NCBI RefSeq assembly: GCF_014208105.1
Contig: NZ_JACHMQ010000001.1
Span: 3,968,001 to 4,032,000 of the forward strand
DNA from: Actinomadura coerulea
Lineage (GTDB): Bacteria > Actinomycetota > Actinomycetes > Streptosporangiales > Streptosporangiaceae
Direction: 5' to 3'
Length of the DNA: 64,000 nt
Position 1 is the stretch's first letter; each line of letters starts with the position of its first letter. A program made the translations under genes and the position numbers. Below are positions 27,136-36,150 of this stretch, one piece after another. The notes beneath the pieces were generated by a model. It worked only from the letters and a program-made list of their open reading frames with translations, was not told the origin of the DNA and made no database searches.

Positions 27136-28384
27136 TCGGCAGGGGGCGGCGGGGCTGGAAGGCGAAGGCGGTGCCGGTGCTGAAGCGGACGACGGCCACC
27201 TCGCCGGGCTCCGGGGCGGGGTCGTCGCGGCGGACCACGGTCAGTCGCCATTCCCCGTCGCCGGGGCCGGTCACCTCGACGTCGAGGTGGTCGTCCACGG
27301 CGCGGACGACGGCCTGGAGCGCGGTCGTCCATCCGGGTCCGCAGAGGGAGATCCAGGCGCCGTCCTCATGCGCCGGGGACGGACGGACGGCGACGTCCGC
27401 GCCCTCGATGTCGGCGTCGACGTAGGCGGCGGGGTTGAGGAGGGGGTGCACCGCGAGAAGGCGGGCCGCTCCCTCGGCGTCGCGCGGCACGTCCAGGGCG
27501 CGGGCGAGCCGCTCCGCGGCGACCCCGGCGATGCCGACGAGTTGCTTGCGGCGGATGCGGAGCAGTTCCCCGGCGCCGGAGGCCCGCCGGGCCACGGCGA
27601 GCGCGAAGGCCCGGTCGAGCAGGTGCATCTGGAGGCAGACCTCGTCGGCGATCCGTGCCAGCGCCGACCGGGAGAACGCGGCGAAGTCGAGGTCGGAGAG
27701 CAGGGGCCCGGAGTAGTCGGCGAGCCCGTCGTCGGACGGGTCGATCGGCGCGAGTCCGAGGGTCGCGGCGCGGGAGCGCTCGTTGTCGGCGAGCAGGGGG
27801 ATGCCCTCGGCGTCCGGGTGGGACTCGTCGATGACCACCGTCCACGCGCAGTGGGGGTGCCGGCCGGCGGGGCGGCGCGGCGGCCGGTGGATCGGCCGCA
27901 CCCGGGCCTTGGGGTTGGTCGCGACCGCGGTGGCGTCGAAGGTGGGGTCCTCGATGTCGTGGCACATGGACCGGACGTAGTCGTCGCCCATCGGCTCCAC
28001 GTCCATCAGGGCGCCGCAGTGGTCGAGGTGGAACTCGCCGTGCCACCGGTCGTGGACGGTGTAGCGGAAGTCCATGAACTGCGGTGGCGCGCCGATGTCG
28101 AGCTGCAGGCCCTTGAAGATCGTCGGGACGTCGCCTTCGCCCGGCACGTCGGGGGCGTAGCCCAGCGCCCGCTGCATCCGCCTGGTGTAGATCGGGCTCG
28201 ACGCCGCCCACTCCTCGATCGCGATGCGCGCCATCTCCTCCCTGCCGAACGCGGAGATGCACCACGCCATCCCGGAGCGGTCGATGAGCTGGCCGATCAG
28301 GAGCAGCTCGGGCACGAGGACCGCGAGTTCCGCGCGGGTCAGGGCGGCGTACCGGCCCGGAGGCGTCGCCGGCGGGTGGGCCAT
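27122..28384 (-). CDS. Protein of unknown function with a Cys/His motif
   Basis: This 420-residue soluble protein is not one I can name. A central block has closely spaced metal-ligand-type residues: HGEFHLDHCGALMDVEPM, then RSMCHDIEDPTFDA, then PRRPAGRHPHCAW. These look like a metal or heme site. The C-terminal third resembles a small beta domain. ATG 28384 has AGGAG eight bases upstream. It is divergent from the DapB-like/SDR pair over a 315-bp region rich in operator-like repeats, so shared regulation is likely. Its 3' end overlaps tetR by 14 nt in the convergent direction. Confidence 0.65.
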   Translation of the reverse strand: MAHPPATPPGRYAALTRAELAVLVPELLLIGQLIDRSGMAWCISAFGREEMARIAIEEWAASSPIYTRRMQRALGYAPDVPGEGDVPTIFKGLQLDIGAPPQFMDFRYTVHDRWHGEFHLDHCGALMDVEPMGDDYVRSMCHDIEDPTFDATAVATNPKARVRPIHRPPRRPAGRHPHCAWTVVIDESHPDAEGIPLLADNERSRAATLGLAPIDPSDDGLADYSGPLLSDLDFAAFSRSALARIADEVCLQMHLLDRAFALAVARRASGAGELLRIRRKQLVGIAGVAAERLARALDVPRDAEGAARLLAVHPLLNPAAYVDADIEGADVAVRPSPAHEDGAWISLCGPGWTTALQAVVRAVDDHLDVEVTGPGDGEWRLTVVRRDDPAPEPGEVAVVRFSTGTAFAFQPRRPLPITPV

Positions 28385-28488
28385 CTGCGGATCTCCTTGC
28401 CTCGGCGGTCCCGCCCGGCGGCGGCCGGGCCGGGGTGCCGGAGCCCGGTCCCGGGGCGGGCGCGGCTCCGTTGCGCATGGCGTCATAG

Positions 28489-28502
28489 TAGAACGCGTTC
28501 CA
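28489..28502. promoter_or_regulatory. KstR-like operator TAGAACGCGTTCCA
   Basis: The 14-mer fits the published mycobacterial KstR consensus TnnAACnnGTTnnA at every fixed position, with the perfect core GAACGCGTTC. It lies in the promoter region of the Cys/His protein gene and near the divergent steroid-dehydrogenase-like pair. Confidence 0.55.
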
Positions 28503-28585
28503 ACTGGACTGGAAGGCTGTCCGGACACCTGTCCGGATAGGGGCCGCGGGGTCGACCATTGCAAGGAGAGCAGGGCTCGACCTAT

Positions 28586-28603
28586 GCTGGACATGTGTCC
28601 AGC
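28586..28603. promoter_or_regulatory. Inverted repeat in the 28.4-28.7 kb divergent spacer
   Basis: GCTGGACA and TGTCCAGC form perfect 8-bp arms around TG. Upstream at 28518-28537 there is also a TGTCCGGA direct repeat (two copies). The rest of the 28385-28699 spacer shows no gene. Confidence 0.5.
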
Positions 28604-28699
28604 CAGCTGACCAGCACGGCGCGGTGAACGTCGAAATCGGCCGCCGCCACGTGGTCCGGTAACGGGTTCTATCGACCGTTCTCCCCGTCGAGGAGCATC

Positions 28700-29842
28700 A
28701 TGGCCATCCGCGTCCTGCACGTGGCCACCGGCAACGTCGGCCGCATCGCCCTCGGGCAGCTGATCGAGGATCCCCGCTTCGAGCTGGCCGGGCTGGTCGT
28801 GTCGGACCCCGCGAAGGCCGGGCGCGACGCCGGCGAGCTCGCCGGGCTCGACGTGGTCACGGGCGTCGCGGCCACCGCGGACCTGGACGCGGCCCTCGCC
28901 GCGCGGCCGGACTGCACCGTCTACTGCGCGATCGGCGAGACCCGGCTGCCCGGCGCCCTCGCCGACATCGGGAAGATCCTCGCCGCGGGCAGCAACGTGG
29001 TCGCCTCCTCCCCGGTGCCGCTGATCTACCCCTGGGGCCTGCTGCCGGACCGCATGATCCGTCCCATCGAGGACGCGTGCCGGGCGGGCGGGACGAGCGT
29101 CTTCACCACCGGAGTGGACCCGGGCTGGGTGAACGACCTGCTGCCCTTCGCGATCGCGAGCACCTGCCAGCGGGTGGAGCAGGTGCGCTGCTCGGAGATC
29201 GCCGACTACGCGACCTACGACGGCGGCCCGGTCATGTTCGACTTCATGGGCTTCGGCCGCCCCGTGGGGGATCTGCCGAAGCTGCTGCGGCCGGGGATGC
29301 TCGCCGCGTCGTGGGGCGTCAGTCTCCGGATGCTGGCCCGGGGGTTCGGTTTCGAGCTCGACGAGATCACCGAGTGGTTCGAGCAGGAGCCGGCGCCGGA
29401 GGCGTTCGACGTGGCCGCCGGGCACATCCCCGCCGGCGGGATGGCGGCCGTCCGGTTCACGATCACCGGCGTCGCCGGCGGCCGGGAGGTCCTCGTCATC
29501 GACCACACGACCCGGCTGCGCGGCGACCTGCGGCCGGACTGGCCGCAGCCGGCGCAGGACGGCGGCTCCTACCGGGTCGAGATCACCGGCGAGCCGTCCT
29601 ACCGCGTCGACATCTGCCCGGCCAGCGCCAAGGGCGACCACAACTACGCCGCGATCGCCGCGGGCGCCGGGCGGATCGTCAACGCGATCCCCGACGTCGT
29701 CGCGGCGCCGCCGGGGCTGCGGACGCCGCTCGACCTGCCCTTCACCACCGCCCGCGGGGTCTTCGCGGCGGCGCTGACCGACCGGGGCACCGGCAGAGAG
29801 GAACGGCGACCATGGGACGTGTGGACGGGAAGACCGCTCTGA
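28700..29842 (+). CDS. Dihydrodipicolinate-reductase-like NAD(P)-dependent oxidoreductase
   Basis: This 380-residue protein has an N-terminal Rossmann fold (VLHVATGNVGRIALGQLIED) and the layout of the DapB/2,4-diaminopentanoate-dehydrogenase-like family, which reduces or oxidises C=N or C=O bonds. It is not a housekeeping DapB: the lysine-pathway motif E(L/A)HHxxKxDAPSGTA is absent. GAGGAG precedes the ATG. The last 31 nt overlap the SDR start, so both are co-translated. Mycobacterial relatives are often found near lipid and steroid genes, which fits the KstR-like site upstream. Confidence 0.8.
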   Translation: MAIRVLHVATGNVGRIALGQLIEDPRFELAGLVVSDPAKAGRDAGELAGLDVVTGVAATADLDAALAARPDCTVYCAIGETRLPGALADIGKILAAGSNVVASSPVPLIYPWGLLPDRMIRPIEDACRAGGTSVFTTGVDPGWVNDLLPFAIASTCQRVEQVRCSEIADYATYDGGPVMFDFMGFGRPVGDLPKLLRPGMLAASWGVSLRMLARGFGFELDEITEWFEQEPAPEAFDVAAGHIPAGGMAAVRFTITGVAGGREVLVIDHTTRLRGDLRPDWPQPAQDGGSYRVEITGEPSYRVDICPASAKGDHNYAAIAAGAGRIVNAIPDVVAAPPGLRTPLDLPFTTARGVFAAALTDRGTGREERRPWDVWTGRPL

Positions 29843-30549
29843 TCAGCGGCGGGGCACGCGGCATCGGCGCGGCCAGCGCCCGGGCCCTGGCCGCCGAGGG
29901 CGCCAGGATCGTGATCGGCGACATCCTCGACGACGAGGGCGGGGCGGTCGCGGACGAGCTGGGCGACGCGGGACGCTACGTGCACCTCGACGTGACCAGC
30001 GAGGCGGACTGGGCGGCGGCCGTGGAGACCACCGTCGCGGAGTTCGGCGCGCTGAACGTCCTGTTCAACAACGCGGGGATCGCCAACGGCGCGGCCGTCA
30101 ACCGGTTCAGGCCGGAGAAGTGGCGGCAGATCATCGACGTCAACCTCACCGGCCCGTTTCTCGGCATCCGCGCGGCCACCGACGCGCTGATCGCCGCCGG
30201 AGGCGGTTCGATCATCAACAACTCCTCCATCGAGGGCCTTCGCGGCACCTCCTGGGCGCACGGCTACGTGGCCTCGAAGTGGGGGCTGCGGGGCCTGACG
30301 AAGTCGGTCGCCGTGGAGCTCGCCCCGCACGGCATCCGGGTCAACTCCCTGCACCCCGGCCTGATCCGGACACCGCTCACCGAAGGCATCCCCGACGACA
30401 TGGTCCCGATCCCCCTCGGACGCCCCGGCCTGCCGGAGGACGTCGCCTCCTTCGTCGTCTTCCTCGCCAGCGACGAGTCGTCCTTCGCCACCGGAGCCGA
30501 GTTCGTCATCGACGGAGGGACCGTGCAGCAGATCCCCCACAAGAGCTGA
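29812..30549 (+). CDS. SDR, 3-alpha(20-beta)-hydroxysteroid dehydrogenase-like
   Basis: This 245-residue classical SDR has GGARGIGAAS, NNAG, Ser in NNSSIEGL, YxxxK (YVASK) and the acidic strand-2 end GDILDDEG that selects NAD. The whole sequence, including SSIEGLRGTS and the ending EFVIDGGTVQQ, follows mycobacterial Rv2002/FabG3-type 20-beta-hydroxysteroid dehydrogenases closely. The natural substrate is unproven. It overlaps the upstream oxidoreductase gene by 31 nt and ends just before a strong terminator. Confidence 0.88.
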   Translation: MGRVDGKTALISGGARGIGAASARALAAEGARIVIGDILDDEGGAVADELGDAGRYVHLDVTSEADWAAAVETTVAEFGALNVLFNNAGIANGAAVNRFRPEKWRQIIDVNLTGPFLGIRAATDALIAAGGGSIINNSSIEGLRGTSWAHGYVASKWGLRGLTKSVAVELAPHGIRVNSLHPGLIRTPLTEGIPDDMVPIPLGRPGLPEDVASFVVFLASDESSFATGAEFVIDGGTVQQIPHKS

Positions 30550-30585
30550 CCAGGGGGCGGCCCTGAGGCCGGAGCCGCCCCCTGG
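30550..30585. terminator. Bidirectional hairpin between SDR and GH63 genes
   Basis: CCAGGGGGCGGC (30550-30561) and GCCGCCCCCTGG (30574-30585) form a perfect 12-bp stem with a 12-nt loop, between convergent stop codons. Confidence 0.8.
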
Positions 30586-30590
30586 CGGCG

Positions 30591-32744
30591 TCAGTCCAGG
30601 GCCAGCAGCAGGGCGGCGGACCAGCTGAAGTTGGTCGAGTTCAGCGGGGCCCCCGTCAGCGGGTTGTAGTTCTCCATGATCGGCCCGTCTCCGAGAAGGC
30701 CGGACGCCGAGCCGCGCAGGCGGTCGGCGAGGACGGACGCGTCGGCGCGGTAGCCGTACCTCCGCAGGCCCTCCAGGGAGAAGTACGCCTGGTCGAGCCA
30801 GACGGGGCCGCGCCAGTACTTCTCCGGGGCGAAGTACGGCGAGCTCTTCGACACCGTCGCGAACGGCATCGGGGTGGCGAACTCCTCCGGGTCGGTCAGC
30901 CTGCCGCGGACGGCGGCCGCTTGGGGCCCGGACGCGACGCCCGCCCAGAGCGGGATCGCGCCCTCGATGCCGCGGCCCCGGTCGGTGAGGCGCCGGCCCG
31001 ACGCGAGGTCGGTGTCGTAGAAGTAGCCGGTCGCCGGGTCGTACATCCGCGTGCGGATCGCGGCGGTCAGCGTCCGCGCCTGCGCGGTCAGGCGGCGGGA
31101 CGCCGCACGGTCGCCGAGCCGCTGCGCGATCGCCGCGAGGTAGCCCTTCTCGGCGGCGAGGTAGGAGTTGAGGTCGACGGACTCCTGGTTCAGGGAGTAG
31201 CCGACGACCCGACCGGCGGCGTCCCGGTTCTCCACGGCGGTGGTGCCGAGCGCGGCGTCGAAGCGCGGGGCGTTGTCCATGCCGCTCTCCCACGCGGCGG
31301 CCTGCCGCCGGGCCTCCGGCGTGTCGTTGGCCGGGTCGACGGTCGCGCCGTACTCGGCGAGGCCGTCGTGGTCGTGGTCCCGGGTGCGGTACCACCAGTC
31401 GTGGTAGGCGACCAGCTTCGGATACATCTCGCGCAGGAACCGGACGTCGCCGCTGCGCCGGTAGGTCTCCCAGACCGCCCAGGCGGCCAGCGGCGGCTTG
31501 GTGTTGCGCTCGTTCCAGTTGCCGCCGCCGCGGGCGGGGTCGTTGTAGAAGAGGCAGTCGGGGATCATGCCGGCGTCCTGCGGCCGGTCCCGCGAGTCCG
31601 CGGTGATCTGGTGGTCGAACATCGACCTGATCTGCGACTGGGCGAGCGCCGGGTCGAAGCCCGCCACGCCCACCGCCTGCTTCCAGGTGTCCCAGGCCCA
31701 GAACCCGCCGGTGAACCACTTGTAGGAGATGGACGGCGTGATGCCGCCGTGGTCGAGCCTCCCTGCCGGGCCGCGCCAGTTGGTGACGAGGGTCTCGAGC
31801 GCCTTGACCGCGAGCCGCCGCCGTCCGGCGGGCACGTCGGCGGTGACGGCCTCGACGTACCGGCGCCAGCGGGCGTCGGTGTCGCCGATCGCCTTCCCGG
31901 GGCGGCGCAGCAGGTCGCGGACGGCCGCCGCCTCCCGCTGCCGTTCGGCGGCGGTGAAGGTGTAGGACTCGGCCCAGGTCAGCTCGGACGAGCCGCGCGG
32001 CGCGAGGGTGAGCGGGCGCGCCAGGTCCGTGCGGTAGGAGTCGCCGGTGACGGTGGTGCGGACCGGGTCGGCGTGGGTCACCTCGAACCGTTCGGTGCCG
32101 TCGGTGAGGTAGTCCCACTGCTCGCGGACGCGGGCGAAGCCGACGGCGACGCCGCGCGCCGTGGCGTGCAGGGACGGCGCGCTCTTCATCGGCTCGTCGT
32201 CCGGGCGCAGCAGCGAACCGCTCCAGCCGACCTCCACCGTCCGGGGACCGGTCCCGGTGTTGGCGACGGAGGCGCGGACGAGCGCGCTGTGCCCGGAGGC
32301 GAAGCGCAGTTCGAGGGTGAGCCGCAGGCCCGGCAGGTCGTAGACCTGGCGCAGCATCCCGGGCAGCGCGGTGAGCCGGGGCGCGCCGGCGGCACCGAGG
32401 TCGAGGTCCCGGCCGTCCGCGCGCAGCCGGATGCGGCTGAACGCCTTGCTCAGCCACCACGGGTACTCCTGGGCGATGTAGAGCGGCCCGGAGAACCCGC
32501 CGTAGGCGTCCTTGTCGCCCGGCCGCGGCAGGGCGTAGGCGTGCCACGCGCCGCGGTCGCTGAAGACGTTGACCTCGTTGACCTCCGCGGGAAGCGCGTT
32601 GGCCGGGACACCGTGCATGTCGAGCACGTCGGCGTAGCCCTCCGGCCCGGCCTTCCGCTCGGCCGCGGAGGACGCCGGCACGGCGCCGACAAGGAGGGCG
32701 GAGCCGAGCGTGAGCCCGGCCAGGGCGTTGAGCGGTCGTCGCAT
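30591..32744 (-). CDS. Secreted GH63-family glucosidase (YgjK-like)
   Basis: This 717-residue protein starts with a Sec signal peptide (RRPLNALAGLTLGSALLVG, cleavage near VPASSAAE), an N-terminal beta-sandwich, and an (alpha/alpha)6 barrel. KWFTGGFWAWDTWKQAVG, MFDHQ, and the late motif YFAPEKYWRGPVWLDQAYF are GH63 features as in E. coli YgjK, which acts on alpha-glucosides. The last gene of the sugar operon, it starts either with ATG 32744 or GTG 32750, the latter overlapping the GH42 stop (GTGA). Substrate (an alpha-gluco-disaccharide or a glycerate glucoside) is inference. Confidence 0.85.
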   Translation of the reverse strand: MRRPLNALAGLTLGSALLVGAVPASSAAERKAGPEGYADVLDMHGVPANALPAEVNEVNVFSDRGAWHAYALPRPGDKDAYGGFSGPLYIAQEYPWWLSKAFSRIRLRADGRDLDLGAAGAPRLTALPGMLRQVYDLPGLRLTLELRFASGHSALVRASVANTGTGPRTVEVGWSGSLLRPDDEPMKSAPSLHATARGVAVGFARVREQWDYLTDGTERFEVTHADPVRTTVTGDSYRTDLARPLTLAPRGSSELTWAESYTFTAAERQREAAAVRDLLRRPGKAIGDTDARWRRYVEAVTADVPAGRRRLAVKALETLVTNWRGPAGRLDHGGITPSISYKWFTGGFWAWDTWKQAVGVAGFDPALAQSQIRSMFDHQITADSRDRPQDAGMIPDCLFYNDPARGGGNWNERNTKPPLAAWAVWETYRRSGDVRFLREMYPKLVAYHDWWYRTRDHDHDGLAEYGATVDPANDTPEARRQAAAWESGMDNAPRFDAALGTTAVENRDAAGRVVGYSLNQESVDLNSYLAAEKGYLAAIAQRLGDRAASRRLTAQARTLTAAIRTRMYDPATGYFYDTDLASGRRLTDRGRGIEGAIPLWAGVASGPQAAAVRGRLTDPEEFATPMPFATVSKSSPYFAPEKYWRGPVWLDQAYFSLEGLRRYGYRADASVLADRLRGSASGLLGDGPIMENYNPLTGAPLNSTNFSWSAALLLALD

Positions 32745-32746
32745 GA

Positions 32747-34786
32747 TCACCTTTCGGGGTGGGGGTGGGCCGTCCTGAGCACCGCCGCCCCGAGCGGGGG
32801 CAGCCGCAGCGTTCCCCGCACGGCGGTGCCGGACAGCAGATCGACGCCGCCCGGGACGGGAACGTCCGTCTCGGCGTCGCGATGGTTGAGCAGGAAGAGG
32901 TAGGACGCGGCGGGCCCGTCCCGGCGGGTGGCCTCGACCCCGTCCGGGACGGCGTGCACCGGGCGGACGCCCGCGTCGGCGAACGCCTCGTCCAGCACGA
33001 ACCCGATGCCGTCGCCCAGGTGGCAGCTCACGTACCAGGCCCGCCCGGCGCCGTGCGCGTTGCGGGTGACCGCCGGACGGCCGGCGAGCGCCCCGGGGCC
33101 GTAGACGGCCGCGGTCTCCGCCCCGGCGGTCTCCAGCCATTCGCTCCACAGCGTCGCCGGGACCGTTCGTTCGCCGAACGCCACCTCGACGGACGCGTCG
33201 TCCGGGACGGGCCAGAACTCGTCGACGACGACTCCGAGCACGTTCCGGAGCGGCGCCGGATAGCCGCCGAGATGCACGTGGTCGTGATCGTCGACGATGC
33301 CGCTGAAGAAGCCGCAGACCAACCGTCCGCCGTCCGCGACGTACGAGCCGAGCCAGGCGGCCGTCTCATCGCTCGCCATGTAGAGGTTGGGCAGCAGCAC
33401 CAGCCGGTACGGCGCCAGGTCCGCCCCCCGGGGGACGAAGTCGACGGCCACGTTCCGGGCGTGCGCCGCGCCGTACCAGGACAGCGTGAGGTCCTTGAGC
33501 CGGAGCCGGGACGAGGGGTGGTCGTCCAGTTCCAGCGCCCACCAGGAGTCCCAGTCCAGCACGATCGCGACGTCGGCCGCGGTGCGGGTGCCCGCGACCT
33601 CGGCGAGCCGGGCGAGGTCGCGCCCGAGGCGCACGGTCCGGTCCCACTGCGGCGAGCCGGTGCCGCGATGCGGGAGGAGAGCGCTGTGGAACTTCTCGGC
33701 CCCGGCGCGCGACGCCCGCCACTGGAAGTGCAGCACGCCGTCCGCGCCGCGCGCCACCGCCTGGAAGGACCACAGCCGTCCCAGCGCGGGCGGCTTCGGA
33801 ACGTTGACCGGGCGCCAGCTCACCGCCGACGGCGCCTGCTCCATGAGCAGCCACGGCCGGCCGGCCTTCAGCGAGCGCATCAGGTCGAAGTTCATCGCGG
33901 CGTTCACGTGCGCCGCCGGGTCGGCCGGGTCGGGGTAGGCGTCGTCGGACACGACGTCCTCGTGCGCCGCCCACTTCCAGTAGTCCAGCGGCTTGAACAT
34001 CGACATGAAGTTCGTCGTCACCGGGAGGCCGCCGCCGTCCTCGTCCAGGACGGCCTTCTCCGCCAGGTAGCAGCCGAGCAGGGCGTCGGAGCAGAACCGG
34101 CGCCAGTCGAGCAGCTGGGTCGGGTTCACCGGCCCGGGCGCGGCGCGCGGCGGCTCGATCTCCTCCCACCGGCCGTAGCGCTGCGACCAGAAGTCCGTCG
34201 CCCAGGCGCGGTTCAGCTCCGCGACATCGCCGTACCTCTCCCGCAGCCAGGCCCGGAACGCGGCCGCCGACGTGGCGCAGAAGCACTCGGTCACGTGGTC
34301 GCCGTACTCGTTGTGGACGTGCCACAGCACGACCGCCGGGTGCGCGCGGTACCGCTGGGCGATCATCCGGGCCAGCCGCGTCGCCGATCCCCGGTAGACG
34401 GGCGAGGACGGGCAGTAGTGCTGGCGGGAACCGAACTCCAGCCGCACGCCGTCCGCCGTGACGGGCATGATCTCCGGGTGGCGGCGCACCAGCCAGGCGG
34501 GCGGCGACGCGGTGGCGGTGGCGAGGTCGGCGGCGATCCCGTGCTCGGCGAGCAGGTCCAGCAGCCGGTCGAGCCACCCGAAGTCCCAGTCGTCCGGGCC
34601 CGGTTGCAGCCGCGCCCAGGAGAACACGCCGACCGTCACCAGGTTGACCCCGGCCTCGTTCATCAGCCGGACGTCCTCCGCCCAGACCTCCTCGGGCCAC
34701 TGCTCGGGGTTGTAGTCCCCGCCATAAAGCAGCCCCGCTCCCCGCGAGTGAACGCTCCCTCGCACCCCGCGGTTCGCTTCGCTCAT
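32747..34786 (-). CDS. GH42 beta-galactosidase
   Basis: This 679-residue cytoplasmic enzyme has an A-domain TIM barrel with acid/base E160 (WHVHNEYGDH) and nucleophile E316 (LLMEQAPSAVSW), then the trimerisation and C-terminal beta domains. A Cys cluster found in some family members is reduced. The first 17 residues (MSEANRGVRGSV and following) appear to come from a small dispersed repeat and precede the usual GH42 N-terminus LLYGGDYNPEQW. GAGGAG lies 5 bases upstream of the ATG. It belongs to the sugar operon, now separated from the upstream permease by a tnpB element. Confidence 0.93.
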   Translation of the reverse strand: MSEANRGVRGSVHSRGAGLLYGGDYNPEQWPEEVWAEDVRLMNEAGVNLVTVGVFSWARLQPGPDDWDFGWLDRLLDLLAEHGIAADLATATASPPAWLVRRHPEIMPVTADGVRLEFGSRQHYCPSSPVYRGSATRLARMIAQRYRAHPAVVLWHVHNEYGDHVTECFCATSAAAFRAWLRERYGDVAELNRAWATDFWSQRYGRWEEIEPPRAAPGPVNPTQLLDWRRFCSDALLGCYLAEKAVLDEDGGGLPVTTNFMSMFKPLDYWKWAAHEDVVSDDAYPDPADPAAHVNAAMNFDLMRSLKAGRPWLLMEQAPSAVSWRPVNVPKPPALGRLWSFQAVARGADGVLHFQWRASRAGAEKFHSALLPHRGTGSPQWDRTVRLGRDLARLAEVAGTRTAADVAIVLDWDSWWALELDDHPSSRLRLKDLTLSWYGAAHARNVAVDFVPRGADLAPYRLVLLPNLYMASDETAAWLGSYVADGGRLVCGFFSGIVDDHDHVHLGGYPAPLRNVLGVVVDEFWPVPDDASVEVAFGERTVPATLWSEWLETAGAETAAVYGPGALAGRPAVTRNAHGAGRAWYVSCHLGDGIGFVLDEAFADAGVRPVHAVPDGVEATRRDGPAASYLFLLNHRDAETDVPVPGGVDLLSGTAVRGTLRLPPLGAAVLRTAHPHPER

Positions 34787-34804
34787 CGGGACTCCTCGGT
34801 TGAT

Positions 34805-36140
34805 GCCCCGGCCTTCGAGCCAGGGAGGAAGTGGGCTTTTACGGAGCTGGATGGCGAAGTCGGGGCAGTTCGGCGTCCGCCAAGCTGGCTGGCACTGAGG
34901 TTGGTAAAACGTGTGGCATGGCGCAGCAGGTCAAGCGGGCCTTCAAGTACCGCTTCTATCCCACGAGCGAGCAGGCGGCCGAGCTGTCGCGCACGTTCGG
35001 CTGCGTGCGGCTGGTGTACAACAAGGCGCTGGATGAACGCACCGAGGCCTGGTACGGCGAGCAGCGACGTATCTCCTACGCCCAGTCGTCGGCCGCGCTG
35101 ACACAGTGGAAGAAGACCCCGGAGTTCGCGTTCCTGGCGGAGGTGTCGTGCGTCCCGCTGCAGCAGGCGCTGAGGCATCTTCAAACGGCGTTCGTCAACT
35201 TCTTCGCCAAACGCGCCGCCTATCCGCGGTTCAAGTCTCGCAAGAGGTCGCGTGCGTCGGCCGAGTACACCCGCAGCGCCTTCACCTGGCGCGACGGTCA
35301 TCTCAAGCCGGCCAAGATGGACGCGCCGCTCGACATCCGCTGGTCCCGTCCGCTGCCCGGGGGTGCCGAACCGAGCACAGTGACGGTGTCGCGTGACAGT
35401 GCGGGACGCTGGTTCGTATCCCTGCTGTGCCAGGACAGCATCATCTGTGCCCCCGCCACCAGCGCGGCGGTCGGAGCGGACGCCGGGATCACCTCGCTGG
35501 TGACCCTGTCCACCGGGGAGAAGATCATCAACCCCTGGCACGAGCGGCGTGACCGGGCCCGGTTGGCGAGCGCGCAGCGGAACCTGGCCCGTAAAGCCAA
35601 AGGGTCGGCGAACTGGGACAAGGCCCGCCGCAAGGTGGCCCGGGTGCACGCCCGGATCGCCGACCGCCGTCGCGACTTCCTGCACAAGCTGTCGACTCGT
35701 CTCGTCCGTGAGAACCAAACGGTCGTGATCGAGGACCTCGCCGTCGGCAACCTGCTCAAGAACCGCACGCTCGCCCGCGCCATCTCTGATGCGGCGTGGG
35801 CGCAACTGCGCTCGATGCTGGAGTACAAGTGCGCCTGGTACGGCCGCGAACTCATCGTGATCGACCGCTGGTTCCCCTCCTCCAAGCTGTGCGGAACCTG
35901 CGGAACGGTCCGCGCGAAGCTGCCGCTTAACGTCCGCGAATGGACGTGCGATTGCGGCGCCGAGCATGACCGCGACGTGAACGCGGCATGCAACATCCTG
36001 GCCGCCGGGCTGGCGGCATCCGCCTGTGGAGACGGTGTAAGACCTCAACGGAACACCTCCCGGACGAGGCGGTCGTCGGCGAAGCAGGAAACCCAGCGGG
36101 CGACCGCGGGAGCTCCCTGCCTTTTGAGCGGGGAGGAAGT
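34805..36140 (+). mobile_element. tnpB-only IS200/IS605-type (IS1341 group) insertion
   Basis: The element sits between permease and GH42. It is preceded by TTGAT (34800-34804), the TAM of ISDra2 TnpB. Similar subterminal hairpins occur at the left (34806-34832) and right (36114-36140), sharing about 20 of 27 bases including GGGAGGAAGT. Removing 34805-36140 would restore GGTTGATCAACC and place the permease stop directly before the GH42 ribosome-binding site, so boundaries are well supported but not proven. No tnpA and no target duplication are seen, as expected for this family. Confidence 0.8.
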
Positions 36141-36150
36141 CAACCTTTGA
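34918..36150 (+). CDS. tnpB: TnpB RNA-guided nuclease
   Basis: This 410-residue TnpB has the RuvC triad D188 (VGADAGITSL), E272 (VIEDLAVGNL) and D351 (HDRDVNAACNI), and a zinc ribbon with C325, C328, C344 and C346. Length and layout match ISDra2 TnpB (408 residues); no residue of the active site is missing, so it may be functional. The start at 34918 gives the classic N-terminus VKRAFKYRFYPT. Its stop codon lies 8-10 nt beyond the inferred element end and overlaps the permease 3' end. TnpB of this type cuts TAM-adjacent DNA complementary to an omega-RNA guide and helps retain the element. Confidence 0.93.
   Translation: MAQQVKRAFKYRFYPTSEQAAELSRTFGCVRLVYNKALDERTEAWYGEQRRISYAQSSAALTQWKKTPEFAFLAEVSCVPLQQALRHLQTAFVNFFAKRAAYPRFKSRKRSRASAEYTRSAFTWRDGHLKPAKMDAPLDIRWSRPLPGGAEPSTVTVSRDSAGRWFVSLLCQDSIICAPATSAAVGADAGITSLVTLSTGEKIINPWHERRDRARLASAQRNLARKAKGSANWDKARRKVARVHARIADRRRDFLHKLSTRLVRENQTVVIEDLAVGNLLKNRTLARAISDAAWAQLRSMLEYKCAWYGRELIVIDRWFPSSKLCGTCGTVRAKLPLNVREWTCDCGAEHDRDVNAACNILAAGLAASACGDGVRPQRNTSRTRRSSAKQETQRATAGAPCLLSGEEVNL

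Noticed and set aside
23890..30549. Secondary-metabolite gene cluster
   Set aside because: FAD enzyme, SDR and regulators are present, but no core synthase (PKS, NRPS, terpene cyclase, RiPP) is seen.
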